Counted from the first letter of the stretch, positions 26,087 through 33,449 are shown. The stretch is 40,781 nucleotides of DNA from an uncultured Butyricicoccus sp. (GCA_934532985.1 CAKTAV010000016.1:1-40781), one strand, 5' to 3'. Notes: a model not told the origin generated them from the letters alone. Numbers and translations: made by a program.

Positions 26087-26130
26087 GAGATACTTCCTTT
26101 ATAATGATACAAGTCATTGCGTGAACAGGC

Positions 26131-27402
26131 TTATTTTGTCAGCTGTTGATGCAGCTTTTTACGCAGTCCCTGCTGTTGGGATAGATTGTGATAGCTGAAT
26201 ACCGCGACGCCATCCACGCCATTTCGCTTGCGGCACAGCGTGAGCTGGCGCGACAGCTCGCCGATACCATCGGATTTCCAGACTTCGCCGGAATCGGCAT
26301 CGCCGATTTTATAGGCGGCCAAGCCCACGATGAGCGAGACGTCAGTATCGTTCAAACGATCCGCCCACCAGTTGACAAGCGTTTCAAAATCAGCGGCATC
26401 GTTGCCAATTTCCCAATAGATTTGCGGGCAGAGATAATCCACCCAGTTATTTTTCACCCAGGTCAGAGAGTCGGCGTAGCTTTGCGAATAGTGTTCAAAA
26501 CCGTGAGTGGCGCTGCCGCTTTCGTCGCCATAGCCGTTTTTCCAGATGCCGGATGGGCTGACGCCAAAGACACAGTGCTTGCGCTTGGCGTTTTGATGTA
26601 CGGTGTCATAGGTTGCCTGAATCAGCTGATTGACGTTGTCGCGCCGCCAGTCGGCTTGTTCTGTGCCATTTGCGTATTTCTTGTAGCTTGCGCTGTCGTC
26701 AAAATCTTCGCCGGGATAGAAATAATCGTCGTATTGAATGCCGTCCACAGCATAGTTCCGGACAATTTCTGTGACGCCATCGACAATCAGCTGGCGAACC
26801 TCCGGAATACCGGGGTCAAAATAATATCCGCCGTCGTATTGCACAACCCACTCCGGATGCTGCACGGCGGGGCTGGATTTCGGCAAAGAAAAATAGGTTT
26901 GCTTGGCGTTTGCTCCGGCGCAGACGCGATAGGGGTTGACCCATGCCTCCAAGCGCAGGCCGCGTTTGTGCGCCTGCTTGACCCAATAGCGCAGCGGATC
27001 AAAGCCGCGGGCGGGTGCCTGTCCGGCTTTTCCGGTCAATACTGCACTCCACGGAAAATACTGTGAGGAGTACAGGGCGTCGCAGGATGGGCGCACCTGA
27101 AAATAGATGGTATCCAATCCGGCGGATTGCGCGGTGTCCAATATTGTTTTGCACTGCCGCTTCAGCGCACTGACATCTGTGGTCGGCTGTGCAGGGTAGT
27201 CGATATTGTATGCTGTGGCGACCCAGACAGCGCCGCGTAAACTGGCATTCGATTTTCGGTTGTCGTTGTGTTGCTCGGATGAATTCGGAGCATTGTCTGC
27301 GGTTTGATGAACCGTGTGCGGAAGTGCCCCATTGCCGCTTTGCAGGACAAGCCATCCGACCGCGGCGAAAAATAAGATAACTAAAAGCAATAATCGTTTC
27401 AT
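26131..27402 (-). CDS. GHL10-type glycoside hydrolase-like protein (DUF187/YngK family), membrane-anchored
   Basis: 423 residues. An N-terminal hydrophobic segment (RLLLLVILFFAAVGWLVL) acts as signal anchor, then comes a Ser/Asn linker and a (beta/alpha)8 domain of the YngK/GHL10 family with RGAVWVATAYNIDYP, 'DTIYFQVRPSCDALYSS', 'GLRLEAWVNPYRV', 'YAVDGIQYDDYFYP' and 'WVDYLCPQIYWEIG'. The likely target is a cell-wall or exopolysaccharide glycan (inference). Two starts compete: the ATG at 27414 touches the GGAGGG site with no spacing, so the ATG at 27402 (12-13 bases from it) is preferred with moderate confidence. Confidence 0.88.
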   Translation of the reverse strand: MKRLLLLVILFFAAVGWLVLQSGNGALPHTVHQTADNAPNSSEQHNDNRKSNASLRGAVWVATAYNIDYPAQPTTDVSALKRQCKTILDTAQSAGLDTIYFQVRPSCDALYSSQYFPWSAVLTGKAGQAPARGFDPLRYWVKQAHKRGLRLEAWVNPYRVCAGANAKQTYFSLPKSSPAVQHPEWVVQYDGGYYFDPGIPEVRQLIVDGVTEIVRNYAVDGIQYDDYFYPGEDFDDSASYKKYANGTEQADWRRDNVNQLIQATYDTVHQNAKRKHCVFGVSPSGIWKNGYGDESGSATHGFEHYSQSYADSLTWVKNNWVDYLCPQIYWEIGNDAADFETLVNWWADRLNDTDVSLIVGLAAYKIGDADSGEVWKSDGIGELSRQLTLCRKRNGVDGVAVFSYHNLSQQQGLRKKLHQQLTK

Positions 27403-27492
27403 AATTTTCTGCATCCCTCCTGTCTATACCTATTGGACAACTGCTGAAAGTATACGGAGAAAACAGCAGAGGTAGGCAGTCAAATTGAAGCT

Positions 27493-27521
27493 ATTGTAGC
27501 ACATTGTGCCGAAATGAGCAA
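27493..27521 (-). promoter_or_regulatory. promoter of the GHL10-type gene
   Basis: Minus strand TTGCTC (27516-27521), 17-base spacer, TACAAT (27493-27498). It lies back to back with the toxin promoter at 27536. Confidence 0.6.
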
Positions 27522-27535
27522 ATAAGAGGAATGTA

Positions 27536-27565
27536 TTGCAAAAAAATGAAACAATATGGTAAAAT
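27536..27565 (+). promoter_or_regulatory. promoter of the type I toxin mRNA
   Basis: TTGCAA (27536-27541), 18-base spacer, TAAAAT (27560-27565). Predicted start near 27572 gives an 80-base 5' untranslated region. Confidence 0.55.
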
Positions 27566-27590
27566 AAAACGCAGGAAAACCTTGGCTTTC

Positions 27591-27820
27591 GGCGCGTCGC
27601 CCTGCCAGCGGTAAGCGGTTATTCCCACCATCCCAACGAAGGGAGGTGGTGCAAATGGTTACATACAGCGATTTGTTTCAATTGCTGACGTTTCTCGTTG
27701 CTTTTGCCGATTTGATTTATCAAATAAGTAAGCAAAAGAAAATGACCGCCCAGCTTCCTACTTGTGCGGTCAAATTCTTTTGATCAATCTTAGGGAGTAA
27801 CCGTCTACAGGCGGCGCGCC
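27591..27820 (+). other. long-range 5'-3' pairing and SD-masking hairpin in the toxin mRNA
   Basis: Two 11-bp helices, each with one G-U pair, join the ends of the toxin mRNA: 27591-27601 with 27810-27820, and 27616-27626 with 27793-27803. Independently, CCACC (27625-27629) and CCC (27632-27634) pair with GGG (27641-27643) and GGTGG (27645-27649), burying the GGGAGGTGG ribosome binding site in a local stem. Such 5'-3' closure and hidden translation starts are established features of type I toxin mRNAs such as hok. The pairing is read by eye, not computed. Confidence 0.7.
27655..27783 (+). CDS. putative holin-like toxin of a type I toxin-antitoxin locus
   Basis: A 42-codon gene. The peptide starts MVTYSDLFQ, has a single hydrophobic segment (about residues 6-24, LFQLLTFLVAFADLIY) and a basic stretch SKQKK. 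MVTY-x-x-L-F plus one membrane helix plus Lys tail is the pattern of the small putative holin-like toxins (Hol_Tox type) of Firmicutes, which insert in the membrane. The RBS GGGAGGTGG lies six bases before the ATG and is enclosed in a hairpin. After the Lys tail there are 13 more residues (MTAQLPTCAVKFF) encoded by the 3' antisense region, which is unusual; a TGA one frame over (27743-27745) would end it at the normal place. Recognition is by pattern, from memory. Confidence 0.8.
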   Translation: MVTYSDLFQLLTFLVAFADLIYQISKQKKMTAQLPTCAVKFF

Positions 27821-27829
27821 CTTTTTCTA
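27733..27829 (-). ncRNA. antisense RNA antitoxin opposite the toxin 3' end
   Basis: Transcription from the consensus promoter at 27835-27863 would start near 27828 on the minus strand and end after the hairpin GACCGC (27766-27771) / GCGGTC (27744-27749), followed by the T-rich ATTTTCTTTT. The RNA of about 95 bases is fully complementary to the last 17 codons and 3' untranslated region of the toxin, including both 3' partners of the long-range helices. This arrangement is the standard one for cis-encoded type I antitoxins. No ORF is present in it. Confidence 0.7.
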
Positions 27830-27834
27830 TATTT

Positions 27835-27863
27835 ATTATACTGACAGGAGGCAAAATTGTCAA
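27835..27863 (-). promoter_or_regulatory. perfect consensus promoter of the antisense RNA
   Basis: Minus strand TTGACA (27858-27863), 17-base spacer, TATAAT (27835-27840). Both hexamers are exact and the spacing ideal, the best promoter in the window, while no minus-strand gene starts nearby. That fits an antitoxin RNA made in excess. Confidence 0.9.
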
Positions 27864-27993
27864 TTGTCGCAGAGAGATATTTTTCTGCATTTACTCCGTA
27901 CTGCGACGAATCCGGCAAACTGTAGTTTCTATTTGGCGCTTTTTCGTGTATAATAAAGGAAAAGAAAAACGGACAAAAAGAGGAGGACATACT

Positions 27994-28719
27994 GTGCCGG
28001 AATATCAGATGGAACGGGAATTTGAGCTGGAAATCGGCGGCGTGGATGAACGGAGAATGGCTCGTCCGTCCACAATTGTGGGCATGATGCAGGAGCTGGC
28101 GACGTGCCACGCGGAGGAACTTGGTTTGGACAAAGCCGCGTGGGAGACCAGTCGTGCGTTTTGGGTGCTGTCCCGTTTGAAATATCATATCAATCGACCG
28201 CTGATGCAGCATGAAGTGATTCGCGCCGTGACTTGGCCGCGTATGATTCGCGGCGCACTGTGGTATCGTGATTTTCGCTTTTTTGTCGGAGAGGAAGAAG
28301 TCGGCTATGCCGTGACCGGTTGGGCGATTATTGACGTCGACCATCATCGTCTGGTGCGCCCGACGGCGCTGGGACTTAATGTTCCGGACCAGATTGATGG
28401 GATTACGGAGCAGCTGAGTCAAATTCGCTGCAAGGATTTGGAACCGGCGTTTGAGCGCACAGTTCGATACAGCGATATTGATGTCAATCATCATTTGAAT
28501 AATGTCAAAGCGATTGACATTCTGACGGATGCGATTGGACTGGAAGAGAATCCGGACTGGTATGTCACCGAGATGACGGTAAACTATAAGGCAGAGACTG
28601 AGTGCGGCACGCTGCTTACCCTGCTGCGTAAGCAGGAGGAGGACGGCATCACCCTGCAAGCAAAGGCAGGAGAGGAAGAAAAATTACAGGCGCACGTGGT
28701 GATTCGAACGCAGAAATAA
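27994..28719 (+). CDS. acyl-ACP thioesterase
   Basis: 241 residues from a GTG with AGGAGG seven bases upstream; the ATG at 28009 is less well placed. Double hot-dog fold of the FatA/FatB-like bacterial acyl-ACP thioesterases: the N-terminal half has VGMMQELATCHAEELG and TSRAFWVLSRLKYHI, and the second half has RYSDIDVNHHLNNVKAID with the Asn/His catalytic region. It releases free fatty acids from acyl carrier protein. A TATAAT at 27949-27954 provides a likely -10. It is followed at 51 bases by the MNT/HEPN pair with no terminator, so probably cotranscribed. Confidence 0.9.
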   Translation: MPEYQMEREFELEIGGVDERRMARPSTIVGMMQELATCHAEELGLDKAAWETSRAFWVLSRLKYHINRPLMQHEVIRAVTWPRMIRGALWYRDFRFFVGEEEVGYAVTGWAIIDVDHHRLVRPTALGLNVPDQIDGITEQLSQIRCKDLEPAFERTVRYSDIDVNHHLNNVKAIDILTDAIGLEENPDWYVTEMTVNYKAETECGTLLTLLRKQEEDGITLQAKAGEEEKLQAHVVIRTQK

Positions 28720-28770
28720 AGAGAAACAAAAAAAAGAGCATTGCTTTCTGTAAAGAGGAGGGAAGCGAGT

Positions 28771-29079
28771 ATGGATATTCGTACAGCGGTATTGGAAGGT
28801 GTGCGCAAGTGTTGCACACCGAAGTATGTTATTTTGTACGGAGAAAAGGTGACGGCAGAGCAGCATCGGCTTAAGTCGGCGGATTTCTGCATTGTGTTGG
28901 ATCATTCCAACAACAAGGCAAAGCTGCTCAGCCAGCTGTATCTGAATATCGAGACGGATATTCCGGTACAGTTTATCGTGTACACCACCAAGGAATGGGA
29001 GCGATTGACGGCAAATCCATATAGCTACGCTTCTCGGATTCGGACGAAGGGAACGGTGCTCTATGGCAAGACGACGTAA
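28771..29079 (+). CDS. degenerate MNT-like nucleotidyltransferase-domain protein
   Basis: 102 residues. The start of a minimal nucleotidyltransferase fold is visible at YVILYGEKVTAEQHRLKSADFCIVLD (19-44), where active MNT enzymes have GS-x9-11-DxD. Here the Ser is Glu25, and in place of the DxD pair only Asp38 remains, with Cys at 40, so metal-dependent transfer is unlikely. GAGGAGGGAAG precedes the ATG. It overlaps the HEPN gene by 17 bases, the classic HEPN-MNT gene pair. It may act as a structural or regulatory partner of the HEPN protein. The fold assignment rests mainly on this motif and the neighbour. Confidence 0.65.
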   Translation: MDIRTAVLEGVRKCCTPKYVILYGEKVTAEQHRLKSADFCIVLDHSNNKAKLLSQLYLNIETDIPVQFIVYTTKEWERLTANPYSYASRIRTKGTVLYGKTT

Positions 29080-29551
29080 GGGTTCTACCGACAGCCTGTT
29101 TTATTATAAATGGCTGGATAAGGCATTGTCGGATTTGCAAAGTGCGCGTATTTTGCTGACGTGGGGCGGCGACCCGATGGCGGTGGCGTTTCACTGTCAG
29201 CAGGCAATTGAAAAGGCACTAAAGGGCTACTTATTGTTCCGTATGGGACGCCATTTTGACGGACACAACCTGACATTTCTCTGTCGACAGGCGGCAAGCT
29301 GTGACGAACGGTTTTTGTCCTATCTGGCGGAAAGTACAGCGCTCAATAACTATTATATTGAAACACGGTATCCGACAGACATCCCATTTGAAATTACAGA
29401 GGCGCAGGAATACAATATTCTGACCATGGCGGAGGATTTATTCAGTGTGATTCGGCAGGAACTGTATGAAGTGGAGGAAGGCCCGCGCGATGTCGGTGTT
29501 TCCGACGAGAAAATGCAGGATATTTGTGCTTCCGTTGAGCAGGAACCATAA
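29063..29551 (+). CDS. HEPN-domain protein
   Basis: 162 residues. An all-helical HEPN domain with KWLDKALSDLQSARILL, 'AVAFHCQQAIEKALKGYLL', 'HNLTFLCRQA' and 'NNYYIETRYPTD'. The RNase-type RxxxxH motif is not evident (RYPTDI occupies that area). About 40 acidic C-terminal residues follow the domain. Active HEPN/MNT pairs act as toxin-antitoxin systems in which the MNT protein modifies the HEPN toxin; this pair may instead be a degenerate or housekeeping version. The ATG lies within the end of the MNT-like gene, so translation is coupled. Confidence 0.85.
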   Translation: MARRRKGSTDSLFYYKWLDKALSDLQSARILLTWGGDPMAVAFHCQQAIEKALKGYLLFRMGRHFDGHNLTFLCRQAASCDERFLSYLAESTALNNYYIETRYPTDIPFEITEAQEYNILTMAEDLFSVIRQELYEVEEGPRDVGVSDEKMQDICASVEQEP

Positions 29552-29578
29552 ACCTACAACAAAGTTTTGGACAACCCG

Positions 29579-29608
29579 TTTACAGAGGATGGCGTTTTCT
29601 GATAAAAT
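29579..29608 (+). promoter_or_regulatory. promoter of the PfkB-family kinase
   Basis: TTTACA (29579-29584), 18-base spacer, TAAAAT (29603-29608). Confidence 0.6.
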
Positions 29609-29651
29609 AGCATGTGTATGGATCTTGAACACAGTTGGGGAGGATTTTTGC

Positions 29652-30605
29652 ATGATTGTTGTTGTAGCGTTGAACCCGGCGATTGACCGAACTCTGGTTT
29701 TGGGCTCGGACTTTGAGTACGAGGGAATTAACTATGTGGAGGAGAGCATCACTTCCGCCGGTGGACGCGGTGTGAATGTGGCGCGCGCCATTCATTGTCT
29801 GGGCGGCGACTGCCGTCTGATCGGCTTTTGCGGCGGCAACAATGGCCGTTCGCTGAAGGATACGCTGACCAGTCTGGGTATTCAGCATGACTTTACGGAA
29901 GTGGCCGGAGAGACGCGTGTCAATACACAGGTTGTTACGGACAAGGGTATCCGTACGGACTTTAATGAACGTGGACCGGAAATCAAGGAAGGCGACTATC
30001 TGCGCTTTTTAGAAAAGCTCAAGCTGTATTTGGAGCCGGAAAACCTGATTGTACTGGCAGGCCGTATTCCGAACGGCATGAAGGAAGAACAGTATGTCCG
30101 CATTGTACAGAATATTAAGGCATCCGGTGCAAAGCTGCTGATTGATGCCGACGGTTCGACGCTAAAGAAGGTACTGCCGTATAAGCCGGATATGATTAAG
30201 CCGAACTCGCGTGAGTTGGCTGCTATGCTCGGCACGCCGCGCACGGATGATCCGGAGACCGTTTTGGAAGAAATTCAGCCGATTATTCAGAATGGCGAAG
30301 CGCGCAATGTCTGTGCCTCGCTGGGCGCAAAGGGCGCTGTATTTGCCTTTGGCGACGAGACGCCGCTGTATGTTGTCTCGGATGTCAGCCAGCTGCCGTA
30401 TGCGATTAACAAGAGTTCGGTTGGCCGCGGCGATGCGATGCTGGGTGCGATTGCACATGCCTGCAATCAGGGCATGCGTCATGAGGAAATCGCAAAGTTT
30501 GCGGTTGCAATGGGTACGGCTACGGCAGCTCTGCCGGGACGTCAGATGGCATCGATCAAGGACGCCTACGTTGTCTATGAGACGCTGAAGGTCTACACGA
30601 TGTAA
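29652..30605 (+). CDS. PfkB-family sugar-phosphate kinase (1-phosphofructokinase/tagatose-6-phosphate kinase type)
   Basis: 317 residues. It phosphorylates a hexose phosphate, most likely fructose 1-phosphate or tagatose 6-phosphate. PfkB signature 1 appears as SAGGRGVNVARAIHCLGGD, and signature 2 as SSVGRGDAMLGAIAHA with the catalytic Asp; the usual Ala of GAGD is Arg here. MIVVVALNPAIDRTL is the typical LacC/FruK start. GGGGAGGA lies seven bases before the ATG at 29652; a longer frame reaches back into the HEPN gene and is rejected. No PTS transporter or aldolase gene accompanies it, so the pathway is open. Confidence 0.88.
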   Translation: MIVVVALNPAIDRTLVLGSDFEYEGINYVEESITSAGGRGVNVARAIHCLGGDCRLIGFCGGNNGRSLKDTLTSLGIQHDFTEVAGETRVNTQVVTDKGIRTDFNERGPEIKEGDYLRFLEKLKLYLEPENLIVLAGRIPNGMKEEQYVRIVQNIKASGAKLLIDADGSTLKKVLPYKPDMIKPNSRELAAMLGTPRTDDPETVLEEIQPIIQNGEARNVCASLGAKGAVFAFGDETPLYVVSDVSQLPYAINKSSVGRGDAMLGAIAHACNQGMRHEEIAKFAVAMGTATAALPGRQMASIKDAYVVYETLKVYTM

Positions 30606-30629
30606 ACAGATTCGAAAAATACAGAACAG

Positions 30630-30669
30630 TGATACCCGTTGGCGACGAGTGGAACGGGTATCATTTTCT
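30630..30669 (+). terminator. terminator of the PfkB-family kinase
   Basis: TGATACCCGTT (30630-30640) / AACGGGTATCA (30653-30663), then TTTTCTT. Confidence 0.88.
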
Positions 30670-30698
30670 TATAAAAGAGAATGACAGGGAGAGAAGAA

Positions 30699-31379
30699 AT
30701 GATCACACAGAAAAAGAAAATATGCCGCGCCATGTGCAGCATGAGTTTACTGGGTGCGCTGCTGGTCGGTACATTGAGTGGCTGCGGTGGAACGAAGATT
30801 GTTGAAAACCCAAAGGCGCAGGACTCGGATGCCACGGTACAGGAAATGCTGCTGGGCTCTTGGCATGACCGTATTACGGATGAGACCATCACGCTTCGCG
30901 ACGATGGAACCTATCGCGGTAGCAAAAATTCCCGCGGTGAATATGAGGTATTTAGCGATTCGGAAATCACACTGGACGAGGATCATGAGAATAAAATCAG
31001 CTTCTTTGTCAAGGGAGATTTCCTCTGCTTTTACAAGGACACCAAGCGCAATGTGACGCCGCCGGATTACTGTGTGCGCGAAGAGGGAACACAGGTAAAG
31101 AAAGCGGATGTTGTCGGAAAATGGACGGCGTATGCTGACCCGGATCAGACGCAGGTGGATGGAACGGTGCGCTTCCGCAAGGATGGTACGTGCAGAGCAA
31201 CTGGCAAAAAGATGCCGAGCGGTTCGTTCAAGATGTCAGTTAATGACGATGGAAACTCGATAATGTCGTTTGGTTCGAAGCGAGAGACCGAGATGGTTGC
31301 CGCTGCTGGCGATTTGGTTTGGATTGACCCGAAGGGGAAGGAAATTTATTTCCTTGTCCGCGAGGAGAGTAAAGAATAA
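30699..31379 (+). CDS. lipoprotein of unknown function
   Basis: 226 residues from the ATG at 30699 (AGGGAGAG upstream). The lipoprotein signal has lipobox LSGC. The mature part contains two similar beta-rich units, each beginning with a G-x-W motif: LLGSWHDRITDETITLRDDGTYRGS and VVGKWTAYADPDQTQVDGTVRFRKDGTCRAT. This looks like an internal duplication of a lipocalin-like (DUF5640-type) fold, anchored outside the membrane. The ligand is unknown. A terminator follows directly. Confidence 0.82.
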   Translation: MITQKKKICRAMCSMSLLGALLVGTLSGCGGTKIVENPKAQDSDATVQEMLLGSWHDRITDETITLRDDGTYRGSKNSRGEYEVFSDSEITLDEDHENKISFFVKGDFLCFYKDTKRNVTPPDYCVREEGTQVKKADVVGKWTAYADPDQTQVDGTVRFRKDGTCRATGKKMPSGSFKMSVNDDGNSIMSFGSKRETEMVAAAGDLVWIDPKGKEIYFLVREESKE

Positions 31380-31385
31380 AGTGAA

Positions 31386-31427
31386 AAAAGGGTCTGTTGC
31401 AGTTTGTCTTTTGCAACAGACCCTTTT
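31386..31427 (+). terminator. terminator of the lipoprotein gene
   Basis: AAAAGGGTCTGTTGCA / TTGCAACAGACCCTTTTG, a near-perfect stem of about 15 bp beginning seven bases past the stop. Confidence 0.9.
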
Positions 31428-31454
31428 GTCTATCCTCAGAGCAAATGTTTGATT

Positions 31455-31501
31455 TGGCGCCCCTTGATGCAAGGGGAGCTGGAACGAAGTGCCTGAGGGG
31501 A
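31455..31501. repeat. dispersed intergenic palindromic repeat (REP-like)
   Basis: CCCCTTG-ATG-CAAGGGG (31460-31476) is a perfect hairpin followed by AGCTGG...CCTGAGGGGATT. From memory, elements of this form (a CCCCTT/AAGGGG hairpin plus AGCTG...CTGAGGGG) recur between genes in many gut Clostridia. Only one copy is in this window, so repetition is not shown here. It lies between two convergent transcription units and includes no ORF. Confidence 0.55.
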
Positions 31502-31532
31502 TTAAAATTCACAAGTTCTATCCTAGCGACAC

Positions 31533-31817
31533 TTAATCAGCAAAATCCAGCTGATCGGCAAAACGCTCCTTAAAAATCTCATAGACACCGTTGAGAATAT
31601 CTTCATCCTCGACAGCAACATAGTTTTCCATCTCTCCGTCGGTTTCTACCGCCAGAATAACGGCTTCACAGTCGGTATCCTCTACCGGGAGAAGAACGAC
31701 ATATTCTGCATTTTCATAGACAATGCTGTCAACACATTCGTATTCAACTTCGTTGCCTTCCTCATCAATCAGTGTCAGAACGCCATCCATAGCGTCCATG
31801 CTCTCCATATTTTCCAT
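31533..31817 (-). CDS. DUF1292 protein
   Basis: 94 residues, strongly acidic. The pattern 'GVLTLIDEEGNEVEYECVDSIVYENAEYVVLLPVED ... AVILAVE ... YVAVEDEDILNGVYEIFKERF' is that of the small DUF1292 family widespread in Firmicutes, function unknown. The start has AAGGAAAAG upstream. It is 29 bases downstream of the tautomerase gene on the same strand, probably the same transcript. Confidence 0.9.
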   Translation of the reverse strand: MENMESMDAMDGVLTLIDEEGNEVEYECVDSIVYENAEYVVLLPVEDTDCEAVILAVETDGEMENYVAVEDEDILNGVYEIFKERFADQLDFAD

Positions 31818-31846
31818 AGTGCTTTTCCTTTCCTTTTACGTTATGC

Positions 31847-32191
31847 TTAGTATAGTGTACCCCGCAGACCCCATTCGGCGTGGGCTGTAAATGTAAGATA
31901 TATCTGGTTTGCGGGGATACCGCATTCCTTTTCCAGCAGAGCAAAGATTGCCTCTGTCATGGCCTTCTTATCGTCAAATTCCGCATCTTTAAACATACGG
32001 ACATCGACAAACGCGCCGTTCTCTAGCGGATTGCCGCCCAGATAGAGAGCATGACCGTCGCTGATATCGACCATCAGAGCCTTTTCCTTCTTTCCTGGAA
32101 TCAGAGTGATTGCATGACCCAATCCGGCTTTGATTGCATCCTTCTGCTGTGCCGTGAGTGTGCCAACGGCATTTACGGAAATTAATGGCAT
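31847..32191 (-). CDS. MIF-like tautomerase-superfamily protein
   Basis: 114 residues. It begins Met-Pro, so after Met removal Pro1 would be the catalytic base as in the tautomerase/MIF superfamily. 'LTAQQKDAIKAGLGHAITLIPGKKEKALMVDISDGHALYLGG' is closest to MIF (phenylpyruvate tautomerase type), and the length fits MIF and not the 60-residue 4-oxalocrotonate tautomerases. The physiological substrate in bacteria is unknown. The ATG at 32191 is chosen because it places Pro at position 2; AAGGAAGG lies upstream. Confidence 0.88.
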   Translation of the reverse strand: MPLISVNAVGTLTAQQKDAIKAGLGHAITLIPGKKEKALMVDISDGHALYLGGNPLENGAFVDVRMFKDAEFDDKKAMTEAIFALLEKECGIPANQIYLTFTAHAEWGLRGTLY

Positions 32192-32225
32192 TGTCAATCC
32201 AACCTTCCTTTCATGTGATACTTGT

Positions 32226-32254
32226 ATTATACCGTTCCTTGCTCTGCTACGCAA
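32226..32254 (-). promoter_or_regulatory. promoter of the tautomerase-DUF1292 unit
   Basis: Minus strand TTGCGT (32249-32254), 17-base spacer, perfect TATAAT (32226-32231). Confidence 0.8.
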
Positions 32255-32459
32255 GTACCAGAGCGTATTGGAAAAGTCAAAAATTTTTATCGTATTTATG
32301 GAGTCGAGGAACTGCATCATTTTTCCTGTTTTCTAATCGCGTTTCGTGCGCTGACTAGCCGATGCAGATGCATTTTTTAAACCGTTTGTAAACTTTTGTC
32401 TCATCTGTGCTCATGCCGTCGAGAATATGGTAAAATAATAAAACAAAGGAGGTGAAGGT

Positions 32460-33449
32460 ATGGACATTCGCTGTACGCAAAGCATGTACCCCAGCAGCAA
32501 CGGAAAAGCGTCGATTTCGTATTATGTTTTCTGTCCGGTTGATGTGGAGCCGCGCGGCATCGTCCAGATTTCGCACGGAATGTGTGAGTATATTTCGCGA
32601 TACACGAAATTTGCAAAATACCTTTGCTCTCTTGGCTATATTGTCTGCGGAAATGATCATCTGGGGCACGGACTCTCGGTTCCGCCCGGCGGCGCACTCG
32701 GCTTTTTCGGGCAGAAAAACGGGTGGAGTGTGTTGATTGATGATTTGGCCACACTGACCGACCGGATAAAACGACATTGGCCGGATCTGCCGTATTTCTT
32801 GTTTGGCCATTCGATGGGCGCCATGGTGGCGCGGCTGTATCTGTCCCGCTATGCGGATAAGATTGACGGTTGCATTTTGAGCGGCACACCCTCCAATCAT
32901 GCGATGAGCAATTTCGCCATCTCGGTTTCCAATTCGGTGATTCATTCGCATGGCCCGATGTACCGTAGCTGCATGCTCAATAACCTTGCAACGGGACGGT
33001 ATAATGCGCGCATCCGTCATCCGGAGACGCCGTTTGACTGGCTGACGCGAGATCGCACGATTGTTGCATTGTATCAGTCGGATTCCAAATGCAATTTTAT
33101 CTTTACCGCTGCGGGATTTCGTGATTTATTCCGATTGACACAGCATTGCTCTTCATCCAGCTGTATCAATATGGTATCGAAGCGCATTCCGCTTTTGTTT
33201 ATTTCCGGTACGGCAGACCCGGTGGGCGGTTATGGCATTGGTGTGCGCCGTATCGCATCGTTGTACAAATCTGCGGGCTTTCCGGACGTCACATTGAAGC
33301 TGTACCCCGACTGTCGGCATGAGCTGATCAATGAGCTGAATCGAGAAGAGGTCTATCAGGACGTTGTGGATTGGCTGGAAGCACATCTTTCCGGAGAGTT
33401 GCCGGAAAAGAAAAACAGTTTTACTAAGAAGAATAAAAAGAACCGATAA
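32460..33449 (+). CDS. alpha/beta hydrolase, lysophospholipase/monoacylglycerol lipase-like
   Basis: 329 residues, no signal peptide. The catalytic nucleophile Ser is in the elbow GHSMGAM. 'IVQISHGMCEYISRY' gives the oxyanion HG motif, SGTADPVGG the acid Asp, and CRHELINE the His. This order matches the PldB/serine aminopeptidase S33 group acting on monoacylglycerol or lysophospholipids. The RBS AAAGGAGGTGA is fully complementary to the 16S tail. The last codons (KKNKKNR) lie inside the downstream terminator stem. A TAAAAT about 25 bases upstream of the RBS region is a possible -10. Confidence 0.9.
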   Translation: MDIRCTQSMYPSSNGKASISYYVFCPVDVEPRGIVQISHGMCEYISRYTKFAKYLCSLGYIVCGNDHLGHGLSVPPGGALGFFGQKNGWSVLIDDLATLTDRIKRHWPDLPYFLFGHSMGAMVARLYLSRYADKIDGCILSGTPSNHAMSNFAISVSNSVIHSHGPMYRSCMLNNLATGRYNARIRHPETPFDWLTRDRTIVALYQSDSKCNFIFTAAGFRDLFRLTQHCSSSSCINMVSKRIPLLFISGTADPVGGYGIGVRRIASLYKSAGFPDVTLKLYPDCRHELINELNREEVYQDVVDWLEAHLSGELPEKKNSFTKKNKKNR

